Source: Blautia luti
GTDB lineage: Bacteria; Bacillota; Clostridia; Lachnospirales; Lachnospiraceae
Direction of reading: 5' to 3'
Assembly (NCBI RefSeq): GCF_033096465.1
Contig: NZ_AP028156.1
Span: forward strand, 3,056,501 to 3,120,500
DNA: 64,000 bases
Program-made: the position numbers and the translations under genes
The notes under the pieces: model-generated
Databases searched by the model: none
What the model saw: only the letters and a program-made list of their open reading frames with translations
Told to the model about the DNA's origin: nothing
Shown: positions 18,732 to 27,516 of the stretch, one piece after another
How the letters are laid out: each line of letters starts with the position of its first letter
Numbering within the stretch: position 1 is the first letter of the stretch

Positions 18732-18812
18732 TGGATAGATGAAAAACCACTCTCTATCTCCCCCCTCAAAAAACAACAGCCTCCGCAGAAATGCGGGGGC
18801 TGTTTGCGTTAC
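18732..18812 (+). ncRNA. Candidate small RNA with C-rich loop, or stray terminator
   Basis: A TATAAT (18720-18725) precedes a hairpin (GATAGA 18734-18739 with TCTATC 18753-18758), a single-stranded run with six C residues (18760-18765), and an 11-bp GC-rich stem (18776-18786 with 18793-18803). The C-rich seed between two hairpins resembles sRNAs of Firmicutes that bind ribosome sites. No good -35 is seen at normal spacing and the plus-strand U-tract is weak. The T-run is better on the minus strand, so it may simply be a terminator. Confidence 0.3.
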
Positions 18813-18825
18813 TGTTAAGTTTCTA

Positions 18826-18854
18826 TTGAATTTTTTCTGTCAGTCTTTTATAAT
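18826..18854 (+). promoter_or_regulatory. Sigma-A-type promoter of arcC
   Basis: TTGAAT (18826-18831), a 17-bp spacer and TATAAT (18849-18854) match the housekeeping consensus. Transcription would begin near 18861, leaving a leader of about 120 nt before carbamate kinase. Confidence 0.75.
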
Positions 18855-18905
18855 GTAAACTATCATTATGATAAGTCATTTGTATGTTTTCAATAAAGAA
18901 ATATA

Positions 18906-18945
18906 ACAGTTCAGCATTTTCATACAGTGGTATCTGCTGAATGGT
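18906..18945 (+). other. Stem-loop in the arcC leader
   Basis: TTCAGCA (18910-18916) pairs with TGCTGAA (18935-18941), extendable by flanking bases, inside the predicted 5' leader of arcC. No T-tract follows, so it is not a terminator; it could be a protein-binding or mRNA-stability element. Confidence 0.35.
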
Positions 18946-18982
18946 TATCAAACACAAATAATAAAGAAATGAGGTAATTCCC

Positions 18983-19915
18983 ATGAGCGAAAAAATTACA
19001 GTAGTTGCACTGGGTCACAGAGCACTTGGCACCACTTTACCTGAACAGAAAATCGCTACCAAGAAGGCAGCCAAAGCCATCGCCGATCTTGTAGAAGCAG
19101 GAAACCGTGTAGTAGTTTCCCACAGTAACGGCCCACAGGTCGGAATGATCCATACAGCCATGAACGAATTCGGAAAAGCACATCCGGATTATACTTTCGC
19201 ACCTATGTCTGTATGTTCTGCCATGAGCCAGGGATATATCGGATATGACCTTCAGACTGCTATCCGTGCAGAACTGATCTCCCGTGGTATTTATAAACCG
19301 GTTGCCACTGTTCTTACACAGGTGGTTATTGATCCATATGACGATGCTTTCGCTGAACCGGAGAAGATCATCGGACGTATTCTCACAGAAGAAGAAGCTG
19401 CTGCTGAAGAGAATAAAGGAAACTTTGTTACCAGACTGGAAGACGGCACTTATAAGAGAATCGTAGCTGCACCGAAACCACAGAAGATCGTGGAACTGGA
19501 AACAATCCGTACTCTGGTTGACGCAGGACAGGTTGTGATCGCTGCAGGGGGCGGCGGAATTCCGGTTATGGAACAGGGAATCGATCTCCACGGTGCAAGT
19601 GCCATTATCGAGAAGGATCTTACCTGCGGACTTCTGGCAGAAGAACTGAACGCAGATACTTTACTGATCCTCACAAGTGTAGAAAAAGTAAGTCTGAACC
19701 TTGATAAAGCCGACGAGGAATTCCTGGGCGGAATCTCTGTAGAAGAAGCTAAGAAATACATGGCAGAAAATCAGTTTGCACCAGGATCCATGCTTCCGAA
19801 ATTCGAAGCAGGCATCTCTTTTGTTGAAAAAGGAGAAGGACGCAGAACTGTGATCACAGATATTGCTCATGCGAAAGATGGCTATTTCGAAAAAACAGGA
19901 ACTATTATTCATTAA
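18983..19915 (+). CDS. arcC: Carbamate kinase
   Basis: Carbamate kinase converts carbamoyl phosphate and ADP to carbamate and ATP, the energy-yielding last step of arginine or agmatine breakdown, or runs in reverse. The 310-residue amino-acid-kinase fold shows HSNGPQVG and AAGGGGIPV. The usual GGNA glycine motif at the N-terminus reads GHRA here. arcA and arcB are absent from the window; the gene stands alone with its own promoter and terminator. A GAGG ribosome site precedes the ATG. Confidence 0.93.
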   Translation: MSEKITVVALGHRALGTTLPEQKIATKKAAKAIADLVEAGNRVVVSHSNGPQVGMIHTAMNEFGKAHPDYTFAPMSVCSAMSQGYIGYDLQTAIRAELISRGIYKPVATVLTQVVIDPYDDAFAEPEKIIGRILTEEEAAAEENKGNFVTRLEDGTYKRIVAAPKPQKIVELETIRTLVDAGQVVIAAGGGGIPVMEQGIDLHGASAIIEKDLTCGLLAEELNADTLLILTSVEKVSLNLDKADEEFLGGISVEEAKKYMAENQFAPGSMLPKFEAGISFVEKGEGRRTVITDIAHAKDGYFEKTGTIIH

Positions 19916-19964
19916 TTGAAATTTATGGCTGCCAGAGGACAGCTGAATATTTCAAAGATATACG

Positions 19965-19993
19965 AAAAGGGACGCCGTAGCGTCCCCTTTTTA
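19965..19993. terminator. Bidirectional terminator between arcC and nrdD
   Basis: AAAAGGGACGC and GCGTCCCCTTTTT flank a CGTA loop; T-runs follow the stem in both directions. It serves arcC on the plus strand and the convergent nrdD on the minus strand. Confidence 0.88.
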
Positions 19994-19994
19994 T

Positions 19995-22130
19995 TTACAT
20001 TGATTTTCGTTCAGCTATTTCAGCCATCTTAGCTTCGTTAAGACGGGTGTCACCATGAACACGGCTGTAGGATAAGTAACCGTTCATGCGGTCGATCTTG
20101 GTAAGATTCTTGGAACCGCAGACAGGGCAGACATCCATTTCCAGTTCTTCGTGACCACAGTCATCGCAGTAAGCCAGGGAAAGATTTACTCCCTCATAGT
20201 AGCCCAGAGCCATGGCACGTCTGATCAGGGTACGGATAGCTTCCCGGTTATAGTCGATAGGATAACGGACATACTGAATCTTGCCTCCATTGCACAGTTC
20301 CCAGAAACGACCTTCCAGATCCTGTTTCTCGATGGGCGTCACGTCCTCAGTTACGTGGCAGTGGAAGCTGTTGCTTACATACGGACGATCCGATACACCT
20401 TCGATGATCCCGTACATCTTACGGAACTGTTCTACCTGAAGACCGCAGAGACTCTCTGCCGGTGTTCCGTAGATTGCATAAAGATAACCGTCCTCTTCCT
20501 TGAACTGGTTTACTTTTTCATTAATATATTTGAGAACTTCCAGGGCAAACTGGCCATCTTCTGCAATGGATTTGCCATTATAAAGTTCCTGGAGTTCATT
20601 TAACGCTGTGATTCCGAAAGAAGCGGTCATTGGTTTTAACAGCTTGCCGATCTTTTCGTTTGGCTTAAGATGACCACCATAGAAACCACCCTCACAGTAA
20701 GCAAGAGGATTGGTGGATGCACGCATCTGGCCCAGATAATCATAAGTACGGATATGAAGATTTCGGATCATTTCCAGATAGAAATCAAGGACCTCATAGA
20801 AATCTCTGCTCTCCGCTCTGGCTTTCGCCAGGATCATAGGAAGGTGAAGACTGACAGCACCGATATTAAATCTTCCTACAAATATCGGCACATCCTTATC
20901 ATCTGCAGGATGCATGCCGCCTCTTTCGTACCATGGGCTTAAGAAAGCTCTGCAGCCCATAGGACTGATAACCTTCCCATACTGCTTGTACATGCTGGCA
21001 ATATAACCCTTACCTGACATGGAAAGCCAGTCCGGATACATGGTCTTCGCGGAACAGTCAACTCCAGCCTCGAACACATCCTCACTGATCTTTCCCTTTC
21101 CATGAATATTCTCATCATAGAGGAACACAATCTTCGGGAAAAGTACCGGTTTCTTATGTCCGGCTTTACCCTGACCGCCTTTATGGACTGCCAGAAGTGA
21201 CATACTGCACATTTTCTCGAACTGACCGGTTCCAAGTCCAAGGGTAACTGTTACGAAAGGATAATCTCCTCTGGAGGAACCAACTGTGTTCAGCTTGTAC
21301 TCGATTCCCTGCCATCCCTGGTCATACTCTCTTCTGACTTTATCAAGAGCTCTTTCGATGGCTTTCTCTTCTCTTCCCACCCAGCTTGGATCGGAATATT
21401 TCATAAATTCTTCTACATATCTGTCATAGCTCTTCTTCGCATAGGGAGCCAGGATCTTATCTACCTCAGGTACGGTAAATCCACCGTACTGCTGGGCTGC
21501 TGTGCTCAGGATGATATCTCCCATAACATCAAAAGCAGTATCCAGTGTCTTCGGCTCATTGTACCAGACATTTCCCATCTCAAAACCACCGCTGAGTACA
21601 GCTGCCACATCAAACAGACAGCAGTTCATGGTATCCAGCCTTGCAGACTGATCATGAATGTAAATATATCCATCCTTGCATGCCTGCAGCTCATTACGGT
21701 TCATGAAGAATTTCCGGTAAAGTTCTTTATTCAGTTCATTGAAGATCAGACTTCGCTTGGTGGCAACCAATGCACTGTCCGTATTGGCATTACTCTTATC
21801 ACCGATGTAACGGATCGCCTGACTCTTCGTATACACATCATCCATCATGTGAATGAAATCCAGCTTATAATTTCTGTAGTCGCGATAGCTCTTGGCAACT
21901 GCAGGATTCACACGTTCCAGGGCGCCTTCCACAATATTATGCATCTCCTGGATCTGGATCTCATTCTTCCCGAGAGAAGCTGCATGTTCCTCTGCGAAAC
22001 GGCAAATAAAATCCTGCTCCTCCTCTGAGAATGTATATAAAATTCTGGCTGCTGATTTATTGACAGCAGCGACGATCTTCCTGGAATTAAACAGTTCTTT
22101 CGTTCCGTCTTTCTTTATCACATAAATCAT
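19995..22130 (-). CDS. nrdD: Anaerobic (class III) ribonucleoside-triphosphate reductase, first copy
   Basis: This glycyl-radical enzyme makes deoxynucleotides without oxygen. The 711 residues contain an N-terminal ATP-cone (about 1-95), the finger-loop barrel, a C-terminal zinc site (CDDCGHEELEMDVCPVCG) and the radical glycine in RMNGYLSYSR. No fused redox domain is present, in contrast to the second copy at 38.6-40.9 kb. The activase gene nrdG is not adjacent. NrdR-like boxes lie just upstream (22149-22203). Confidence 0.93.
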   Translation of the reverse strand: MIYVIKKDGTKELFNSRKIVAAVNKSAARILYTFSEEEQDFICRFAEEHAASLGKNEIQIQEMHNIVEGALERVNPAVAKSYRDYRNYKLDFIHMMDDVYTKSQAIRYIGDKSNANTDSALVATKRSLIFNELNKELYRKFFMNRNELQACKDGYIYIHDQSARLDTMNCCLFDVAAVLSGGFEMGNVWYNEPKTLDTAFDVMGDIILSTAAQQYGGFTVPEVDKILAPYAKKSYDRYVEEFMKYSDPSWVGREEKAIERALDKVRREYDQGWQGIEYKLNTVGSSRGDYPFVTVTLGLGTGQFEKMCSMSLLAVHKGGQGKAGHKKPVLFPKIVFLYDENIHGKGKISEDVFEAGVDCSAKTMYPDWLSMSGKGYIASMYKQYGKVISPMGCRAFLSPWYERGGMHPADDKDVPIFVGRFNIGAVSLHLPMILAKARAESRDFYEVLDFYLEMIRNLHIRTYDYLGQMRASTNPLAYCEGGFYGGHLKPNEKIGKLLKPMTASFGITALNELQELYNGKSIAEDGQFALEVLKYINEKVNQFKEEDGYLYAIYGTPAESLCGLQVEQFRKMYGIIEGVSDRPYVSNSFHCHVTEDVTPIEKQDLEGRFWELCNGGKIQYVRYPIDYNREAIRTLIRRAMALGYYEGVNLSLAYCDDCGHEELEMDVCPVCGSKNLTKIDRMNGYLSYSRVHGDTRLNEAKMAEIAERKSM

Positions 22131-22148
22131 ACTATTTTACTCCCATAT

Positions 22149-22203
22149 ACAACATATAGTATTCGTACACCACATAAGGTGCTATTCTTCCTATATGTGG
22201 TGT
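22149..22203 (-). promoter_or_regulatory. NrdR-like boxes upstream of first nrdD
   Basis: Three 16-bp segments resemble the NrdR consensus (ACACwATATATwGTGT): 22149-22164, 22167-22182 and 22188-22203. The last two form an inverted repeat (CACCACATA with TATGTGGTG), centred about 21 bp apart. The match is looser than at the second nrdD, but the same motif at both reductase genes supports it. The nrdR gene is not in the window. Confidence 0.55.
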
Positions 22204-22251
22204 GCTTATCAAGTATAGCACATACTCTGTAAAAAAGAAAGGGGTAAATAA

Positions 22252-23097
22252 TTATTCGTCATATTGCTGAATCTGATACATGGCAAAGTAATTATATTGG
22301 TCATCCAGTGAAATAACTTTCAGTTCGTCTCCTGTATGTAATTCCAGGTCCACCTGCTGTTTCGCCTTGTCAAACGTCAGAGTCTTTTCCTTCCCTGTAT
22401 CAGCTTCTGTGATCTCCAGGGCAACCGCCTCCCAGCCTGCTTCTGCAATATATTCTCCAGGCATAAGGATCTCATCATCTTCTGTACCGGTTTCTCCCAC
22501 TACATAAGTACCGATATCCGTATCTATCAAAGTACATTCATATTCATCCAGTTCATCCTGCCCTGTAAGCTCCTGGCTTTCCTCTTCTGTCACAGATTCA
22601 CTGTCCGCATCTGTCAGCCCCAGATGATCTGCCACCTTTTCAATCACACTGTCCACATCCAGGGAATCCGGTACAAAGGAATATAAAGCAACTGCGCCTG
22701 CAAATACCACCCAGAAGATCGTGGATATTCTGCTCTTTTTCGCAGGCTTCGAAGATTTCTGCGCTGAAGTCTGTGTTTTTCCTGTATAGGTACGTACGGT
22801 CTGTGTCCCTGCAACTGCCCGGGACTGTCCTGCAGATGAAACTGACTTCTTTGCTGTATTTGGCACCATGCTTCTGGAAGTATTTTTCCCTTTTGCAGTA
22901 CTTTTCGCTGTTCTGTCAGGCAGTGGAATTTCATTTTCCTTCATTGCCTTACGCACCTTCTCAGAAGCATGTCTGTAATGCTCTGACCGGTCCTCATTCA
23001 GATGATACATGACCGCATCATTTCGATATGGCATTCCGCAGTATTTACACCGTCCGTTTACCACTGGCCCATCGCAGACCTGGCATCTTTTTCCCAT
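22252..23097 (-). CDS. Zinc-ribbon membrane protein of unknown function
   Basis: The family was not recognised. The 281 residues begin with a zinc ribbon (CQVCDGPVVNGRCKYCG, two CxxC pairs), then a Lys/Ser/Thr-rich basic region (about 60-125), one membrane span (about 130-150) and an extracytoplasmic acidic domain with beta-rich character (about 170-281). Topology would place the ribbon inside and the C-terminus outside. It is divergent from asnA and upstream of nrdD on the same strand; the NrdR-like boxes lie between it and nrdD. Function cannot be stated. Confidence 0.75.
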   Translation of the reverse strand: MGKRCQVCDGPVVNGRCKYCGMPYRNDAVMYHLNEDRSEHYRHASEKVRKAMKENEIPLPDRTAKSTAKGKNTSRSMVPNTAKKSVSSAGQSRAVAGTQTVRTYTGKTQTSAQKSSKPAKKSRISTIFWVVFAGAVALYSFVPDSLDVDSVIEKVADHLGLTDADSESVTEEESQELTGQDELDEYECTLIDTDIGTYVVGETGTEDDEILMPGEYIAEAGWEAVALEITEADTGKEKTLTFDKAKQQVDLELHTGDELKVISLDDQYNYFAMYQIQQYDE

Positions 23098-23236
23098 CTC
23101 TCATCCCCCTCTTTGTCAAACGGATATCCGTCATCCGCCTGGTTGCCGGCCCATAACCCTCTGGCAGTTTATGGTTATATTCCGTTTTCGTTCTCATTTT
23201 ATTGTAACATTTTATGCCAATCTTGCAAGGTGCAAA

Positions 23237-23265
23237 TTGCCAAGAACACTTTTTCCTGCTATAAT
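23237..23265 (+). promoter_or_regulatory. Promoter of asnA
   Basis: TTGCCA (23237-23242), a 17-bp spacer and TATAAT (23260-23265). Predicted start near 23272 gives a leader of about 60 nt. Confidence 0.7.
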
Positions 23266-23333
23266 AGCGAGGTGTGAGATTAATGGATATTCGCGTAGAA
23301 TATACAAATATGAAAAATAGGAGGATTCCAACA

Positions 23334-24341
23334 ATGGAACAGATTAAAATTCCTGATGGATATCATTCAGCTTTAAACCTCCATGATACCCAGATTGCCA
23401 TTAAGACCGTGAAGGATTTCTTCCAGCAGACTCTGTCACAGAAACTGAATCTGCTGCGTGTTTCCGCTCCTGTATTCGTCAACCCGTCATCCGGTCTGAA
23501 CGATAACCTTAACGGCGTAGAACGCCCTGTAAGCTTCGACATCAAGGGACAGGATGAAACAGCAGAGATCGTTCATTCCCTTGCGAAATGGAAAAGATAT
23601 GCACTGAAGAAATACGGCTTCGCTCACGGCGAGGGCCTGTATACAGATATGATTGCCATCCGCCGCGATGAAGACCTGGACAACATCCATTCTGTATATG
23701 TAGACCAATGGGACTGGGAAAAGATCATCAGCAAAGAAGAACGCAACATGGATACTCTGGTTTCCACAGTACGCGCCATCTACAGCGTGCTGCGCAAAAC
23801 TGAGAAGTACATGGCTGTACAGTATGACTATATCGAAGAAATCCTTCCAAGAGAGATCGCATTTGTCAGCACTCAGGAGCTGGTAGACATGTATCCTGAC
23901 CTTACTCCGAAGGAACGTGAATACAAGATCGTTAAAGAAAAAGGTGCTGTATTCCTTATGCAGGTTGGTAAAACTTTAACCAACGGAGAACGCCATGACG
24001 GACGTGCACCGGACTATGATGACTGGGAATTAAACGGTGATATCCTGGTATATTATCCGGTTCTGGACATCGCTCTGGAGCTTTCTTCCATGGGTATCCG
24101 TGTAGACGAAGACGCTCTGGATAAACAGCTGACTATCGCAGACTGCGATGACAGACGTGAACTTCCTTTCCAGAAAGCTATCCTGAATAAAGAGCTTCCA
24201 TATACCATCGGCGGCGGCATCGGTCAGTCCCGAATCTGTATGTTCTTCTTACGCAAAGCTCATATCGGTGAAGTACATGCTTCCCTGTGGCCGGAAGAGG
24301 TTATGGCAGAAGCTGAGGCTAAGGGTGTTCAGCTTTTATAA
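23334..24341 (+). CDS. asnA: Aspartate-ammonia ligase (asparagine synthetase A)
   Basis: AsnA makes asparagine from aspartate, ammonia and ATP. It is a class II tRNA-synthetase-like enzyme of about 330 residues; this one is 335. Characteristic stretches include RVSAPVFV, DQWDWEK and the terminal GGGIGQSRICMFFLRKAHIGEV. The frame is open further upstream, but GGAGG at 23320-23324 and family alignment favour the ATG at 23334. Monocistronic with its own promoter. Confidence 0.96.
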   Translation: MEQIKIPDGYHSALNLHDTQIAIKTVKDFFQQTLSQKLNLLRVSAPVFVNPSSGLNDNLNGVERPVSFDIKGQDETAEIVHSLAKWKRYALKKYGFAHGEGLYTDMIAIRRDEDLDNIHSVYVDQWDWEKIISKEERNMDTLVSTVRAIYSVLRKTEKYMAVQYDYIEEILPREIAFVSTQELVDMYPDLTPKEREYKIVKEKGAVFLMQVGKTLTNGERHDGRAPDYDDWELNGDILVYYPVLDIALELSSMGIRVDEDALDKQLTIADCDDRRELPFQKAILNKELPYTIGGGIGQSRICMFFLRKAHIGEVHASLWPEEVMAEAEAKGVQLL

Positions 24342-24373
24342 TAAAATTTCGAAAAATTTTATATTTCGTTATA

Positions 24374-24402
24374 TTGACATCATACGCCCCGCAGACTATC
24401 AT
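24374..24402 (+). promoter_or_regulatory. Promoter upstream of the CBS protein gene
   Basis: Consensus TTGACA (24374-24379), 17-bp spacer, TATCAT (24397-24402). It yields a leader of about 108 nt that contains paired CATATG elements (around 24419-24445). A second weaker set (TTGCCA at 24483 and TATTTA at 24506) would give an almost leaderless message. Confidence 0.6.
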
Positions 24403-24516
24403 AACCACAGAAGCATCTTCCATATGCTTCCACCATATGATGCCAGGATAAAGATCTCCGGATCCTAACCTGATATCTGCAATTGCCAAATTAAAATTAA
24501 CGGGGTATTTACAAAA

Positions 24517-24963
24517 GTGAACATTTTATTCTTTTTAACACCAAAAAGTGAAGTAGCGTACATCTTTGAAAATGAAACCTTACGCCAGACACTGGAGAAG
24601 ATGGAACACAGGAAATTTTCCTGCATCCCCCTTCTCAGCCTGGACGGCAAATATACCGGAACCATTTCCGAGGGCGACCTTCTCTGGGGTATGAAAACCT
24701 TAAACGTACCGGATCTGAAGACATCTGAAGGAATTTCCATCATGGCGGTTCCCCGCCGTGCAACCTATAAGGCCGTTCACGCAAACTCCAATATGGAAGA
24801 CCTCCTGGATAAAGCCATCAACCAGAATTACGTTCCGGTGGTGGATGACCAGGGATATTTCATTGGGATCATCACACGTAAGGAAATCATCAAATACTGC
24901 TACAAAGAACTGAAAAAATATGCAGAAGCTTCCGAAACATCAGAAACCTCTGCATCAAAGTAG
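24517..24963 (+). CDS. CBS-domain pair protein
   Basis: The 148-residue cytosolic protein consists of two CBS motifs (about 1-60 and 70-130) that usually bind adenine nucleotides and report energy state. The start is a GTG at 24517; the N-terminus MNILFFLTPKSEVAYI has the usual first-strand form of stand-alone CBS proteins. The C-terminus is a Glu/Ser/Thr-rich tail. The partner protein is unknown; it follows asnA on the same strand behind its own promoter. Confidence 0.85.
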   Translation: MNILFFLTPKSEVAYIFENETLRQTLEKMEHRKFSCIPLLSLDGKYTGTISEGDLLWGMKTLNVPDLKTSEGISIMAVPRRATYKAVHANSNMEDLLDKAINQNYVPVVDDQGYFIGIITRKEIIKYCYKELKKYAEASETSETSASK

Positions 24964-24977
24964 AGTCACATAATCCT

Positions 24978-25025
24978 GAGACTGCCGGGTTCCATCACAG
25001 GGAACCCGGCAGTCTCATTTTTTAT
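24978..25025 (+). terminator. Strong terminator after the CBS gene
   Basis: A perfect 16-bp GC-rich stem (24978-24993 with 25001-25016) with a 7-nt loop is followed by a T-run (25018-25023). It also separates the convergent BASS transporter gene. Confidence 0.92.
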
Positions 25026-25033
25026 CTGTCTTT

Positions 25034-25972
25034 TTATTCTTCTTTCTTCTGTGCTAGCAGTTTCCCGAACAATGCAGCCAGAACCTGCTGAAAAAGTGTT
25101 CCGATCATAACCGGAAACATCACTTCTCCCGGAAAATATGCAGCTGCGATCACCGCTCCCGCACTGATATTCCTCATTCCGGTTCCATACATCATGGAAA
25201 CCGCCGTGGTGCGGTCCCGCCTGAAAATATGAGCCACCAGCCATCCCAGTGCATATCCGGAAGCAGCCAGAACCAGAATTGCCAGTGCAACCTTTACCCT
25301 CTGCATATTCATATCGCGGATATAAGGAGCCACCTTAGAAGAATTGGATGTTACTACAAACATCAGCGCCAGTTTGGAAAAAGGCGCCAGTTTCCCCGGC
25401 CATGTCTTCATCACTTTTCCATCTGTAACCTGATTCAGTGCCATTGCCGCAACTGCAGGCAGAGCCACCATAAATACCAGTTCTCTCATCATCTTCGTGG
25501 AATCCATAGTTACCGCAGAACCCAGCAGGATCTGCAGCGTTGCCGGGATCAGAAACGGCGCAAGCACAGTATCAAGTACCACCAGCGATAAAGACAGGGG
25601 ACTGTTGCCCTCATAGATGGTCACCCACATCAGGCTTACCACTGCCGTCGGAACTGCAAATTCCAGCACCATTCCCGTGATCAGATCCATATTATCGCCG
25701 AAGAACAGATGACCAGCTCCACAGGCTGCTGCCGGGATCACCACATGAAGCAGAAGCAGGATCAGGATCAGCGGTCCAGGATGACGAAATACATTGGCCA
25801 CATCCTTAAATCTGGACTTCAGTGCCCCGGAAAATGTTATAAATGCAAACACGGCCGGCACATAAGGCAGACCGTGTTTGGCAATATCAGGAAAGCATAC
25901 ACCCAGTAACAGACAGGTCGGTGTTACCAGTGCCATCCACTTTTCTATAAAACTGTTAAATCTTTTCAGCAT
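25034..25972 (-). CDS. Bile acid:sodium symporter (BASS) family transporter
   Basis: The 312-residue membrane protein has about nine to ten hydrophobic helices and the family signature GTGMRNISAGAVIAA near residue 255. BASS proteins carry organic anions such as bile acids, pantoate or keto acids with sodium; the substrate cannot be told from sequence. The start ATG at 25972 lies 1 nt after the ABC ATPase stop, so it is probably co-transcribed with the amino acid ABC genes. Confidence 0.85.
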   Translation of the reverse strand: MLKRFNSFIEKWMALVTPTCLLLGVCFPDIAKHGLPYVPAVFAFITFSGALKSRFKDVANVFRHPGPLILILLLLHVVIPAAACGAGHLFFGDNMDLITGMVLEFAVPTAVVSLMWVTIYEGNSPLSLSLVVLDTVLAPFLIPATLQILLGSAVTMDSTKMMRELVFMVALPAVAAMALNQVTDGKVMKTWPGKLAPFSKLALMFVVTSNSSKVAPYIRDMNMQRVKVALAILVLAASGYALGWLVAHIFRRDRTTAVSMMYGTGMRNISAGAVIAAAYFPGEVMFPVMIGTLFQQVLAALFGKLLAQKKEE

Positions 25973-25973
25973 C

Positions 25974-26714
25974 TTATAAAACCTTTGAAAGAAAATCTCT
26001 CAGTCTCTGGTTCTTCGGGTTGGCGAAGAACTCTTTCGGAGTATTCTCCTCCTGGATCTTACCATCATCAATGAAAAGGACTCTGGTTGCCACTTCTCTG
26101 GCAAATCCCATCTCATGGGTAACTACAGCCATAGTCATACCGGACTGTGCCAGCTCTTTCATCAGCTCCAGAACCTCTCCGACCATCTCAGGGTCAAGTG
26201 CGGAAGTCGGCTCATCGAAAAGCATTACATCCGGATTCATAGCCAGGGAACGCGCAATGGCAATACGCTGTTTCTGTCCGCCGGAAAGCATATTCGGATA
26301 TGCATTGGCTTTATCCGGAAGTCCCACACGTGCCAGAAGCTCGTCTGCTTTCTTCGATGCTTCGTCCTTTGTCATCAGCTTCAGTTCTACAGGAGCCAGC
26401 ATAATGTTCTCTTTTACTGTCTTATGTGGAAAAAGATTAAACTGCTGGAATACCATTCCGATTTTCTGACGGTGTCTGTTAATGTCAACTTTCGGGTCTG
26501 TAATATCCGTTCCTTCGAAAAGGATCTGTCCCCCTGTTGGAACCTCCAGAAGATTTAAGGATCTCAGGAAAGTAGATTTACCGGAACCGGACGGACCGAT
26601 GATGGCTACCACTTCTCCCTGACAGATATCCGTTGTAATTCCGTCAAGAACCTGATTGGTGCCAAAGGCTTTCTTCAGATCTTTGACCTGGATCAGTACA
26701 TTCTTATCGCTCAC
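25974..26714 (-). CDS. Polar amino acid ABC transporter, ATP-binding protein
   Basis: The 246-residue ATPase of the GlnQ/HisP type has Walker [10 protein letters not shown], signature LSGGQKQR, Walker [12 protein letters not shown] and the H-loop VTHEMGF. It powers uptake of polar amino acids with the permease and binding protein next door. The start is a GTG at 26714, overlapping the permease by 11 nt with an AGGAG site inside that gene. Confidence 0.95.
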   Translation of the reverse strand: MSDKNVLIQVKDLKKAFGTNQVLDGITTDICQGEVVAIIGPSGSGKSTFLRSLNLLEVPTGGQILFEGTDITDPKVDINRHRQKIGMVFQQFNLFPHKTVKENIMLAPVELKLMTKDEASKKADELLARVGLPDKANAYPNMLSGGQKQRIAIARSLAMNPDVMLFDEPTSALDPEMVGEVLELMKELAQSGMTMAVVTHEMGFAREVATRVLFIDDGKIQEENTPKEFFANPKNQRLRDFLSKVL

Positions 26715-27411
26715 TGGTTCTTAATCTCCTTTCCAGTTTATTCATACCCCATGTAAGGATTCCGACGATCACAAGATAGATTGCAGCAGCTGCCATCAGA
26801 GGCCAGAACGCATTATATGTACGGCTCTGGATCAGCATTGCGCCCTTTGTCAGATCCATCATACCGATGTAACCGATGATGGATGTTTCTTTGATCAGCA
26901 CGATAAATTCATTTACTAGTGCAGGAAGTACGTTCTTAAACGCCTGTGGGATAATGATCAGGCGCATGGTCTGGCTGAAGTTCAGTCCCAGGCTTCGTCC
27001 TGCTTCTGTCTGTCCCTGGTCAATAGACATAATACCGGAACGGACGATCTCAGCCACATAAGCACCGGAGTTGATACCGAAGGCAAGACCACCTACGATG
27101 ATCTTGTTAACGCTTACAGAACCAAAGATTACAAAGTTCATGATCAACAGCTGGATCATGGTTGGTGTTCCACGGATCACGGTCAGGTAAACTCTGCAGA
27201 TCGCATTGAGAATCTTAAATGAACCTGACTTATCATGAGCAGAACGGATGATCGCTACAAGGAAACCGATGATCAGACCTACGATTACCGCAAATACAGT
27301 GATAATGAGGGTTGTTTTCAGACCATCCAGAAGCCAGAGATAGCGGTCATCTTTAATAAAGTTCAGATAAAAATCTTCTTTTACACTCGCTAATATCATA
27401 GGATTATTCAT
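26704..27411 (-). CDS. Polar amino acid ABC transporter, permease
   Basis: The 235-residue permease of the HisM/GlnP type has about five membrane helices. The EAA loop [25 protein letters not shown] contacts the ATPase. It lies between binding protein and ATPase genes in the usual order; a stem-loop (27433-27461) separates it from the binding-protein gene. Confidence 0.95.
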   Translation of the reverse strand: MNNPMILASVKEDFYLNFIKDDRYLWLLDGLKTTLIITVFAVIVGLIIGFLVAIIRSAHDKSGSFKILNAICRVYLTVIRGTPTMIQLLIMNFVIFGSVSVNKIIVGGLAFGINSGAYVAEIVRSGIMSIDQGQTEAGRSLGLNFSQTMRLIIIPQAFKNVLPALVNEFIVLIKETSIIGYIGMMDLTKGAMLIQSRTYNAFWPLMAAAAIYLVIVGILTWGMNKLERRLRTSER

Positions 27412-27432
27412 AAAAACCTCTGTCTCGTAAAG

Positions 27433-27461
27433 AGAGCTGTTGGCAGATCGTCAACAGCTCT
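27433..27461 (-). other. Intercistronic stem-loop between binding protein and permease genes
   Basis: AGAGCTGTTG (27433-27442) and CAACAGCTCT (27452-27461) form a perfect 10-bp stem with a 9-nt loop. No good T-run follows on the minus strand, so partial termination or protection of the upstream binding-protein message is more likely than full termination. Confidence 0.55.
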
Positions 27462-27516
27462 GTTGTATTGTTCTTTTTATTTGAGATACCACGGATTGCT
27501 CCGCTGTGCTCCCAGA

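Noticed and set aside
24483..24519. TTGCCA-17-TATTTA promoter that would make the CBS message leaderless
   Set aside because: A stronger TTGACA-17-TATCAT promoter lies 110 bp upstream and a GGGG-type site precedes the GTG, so leaderless expression is not needed to explain the gene.
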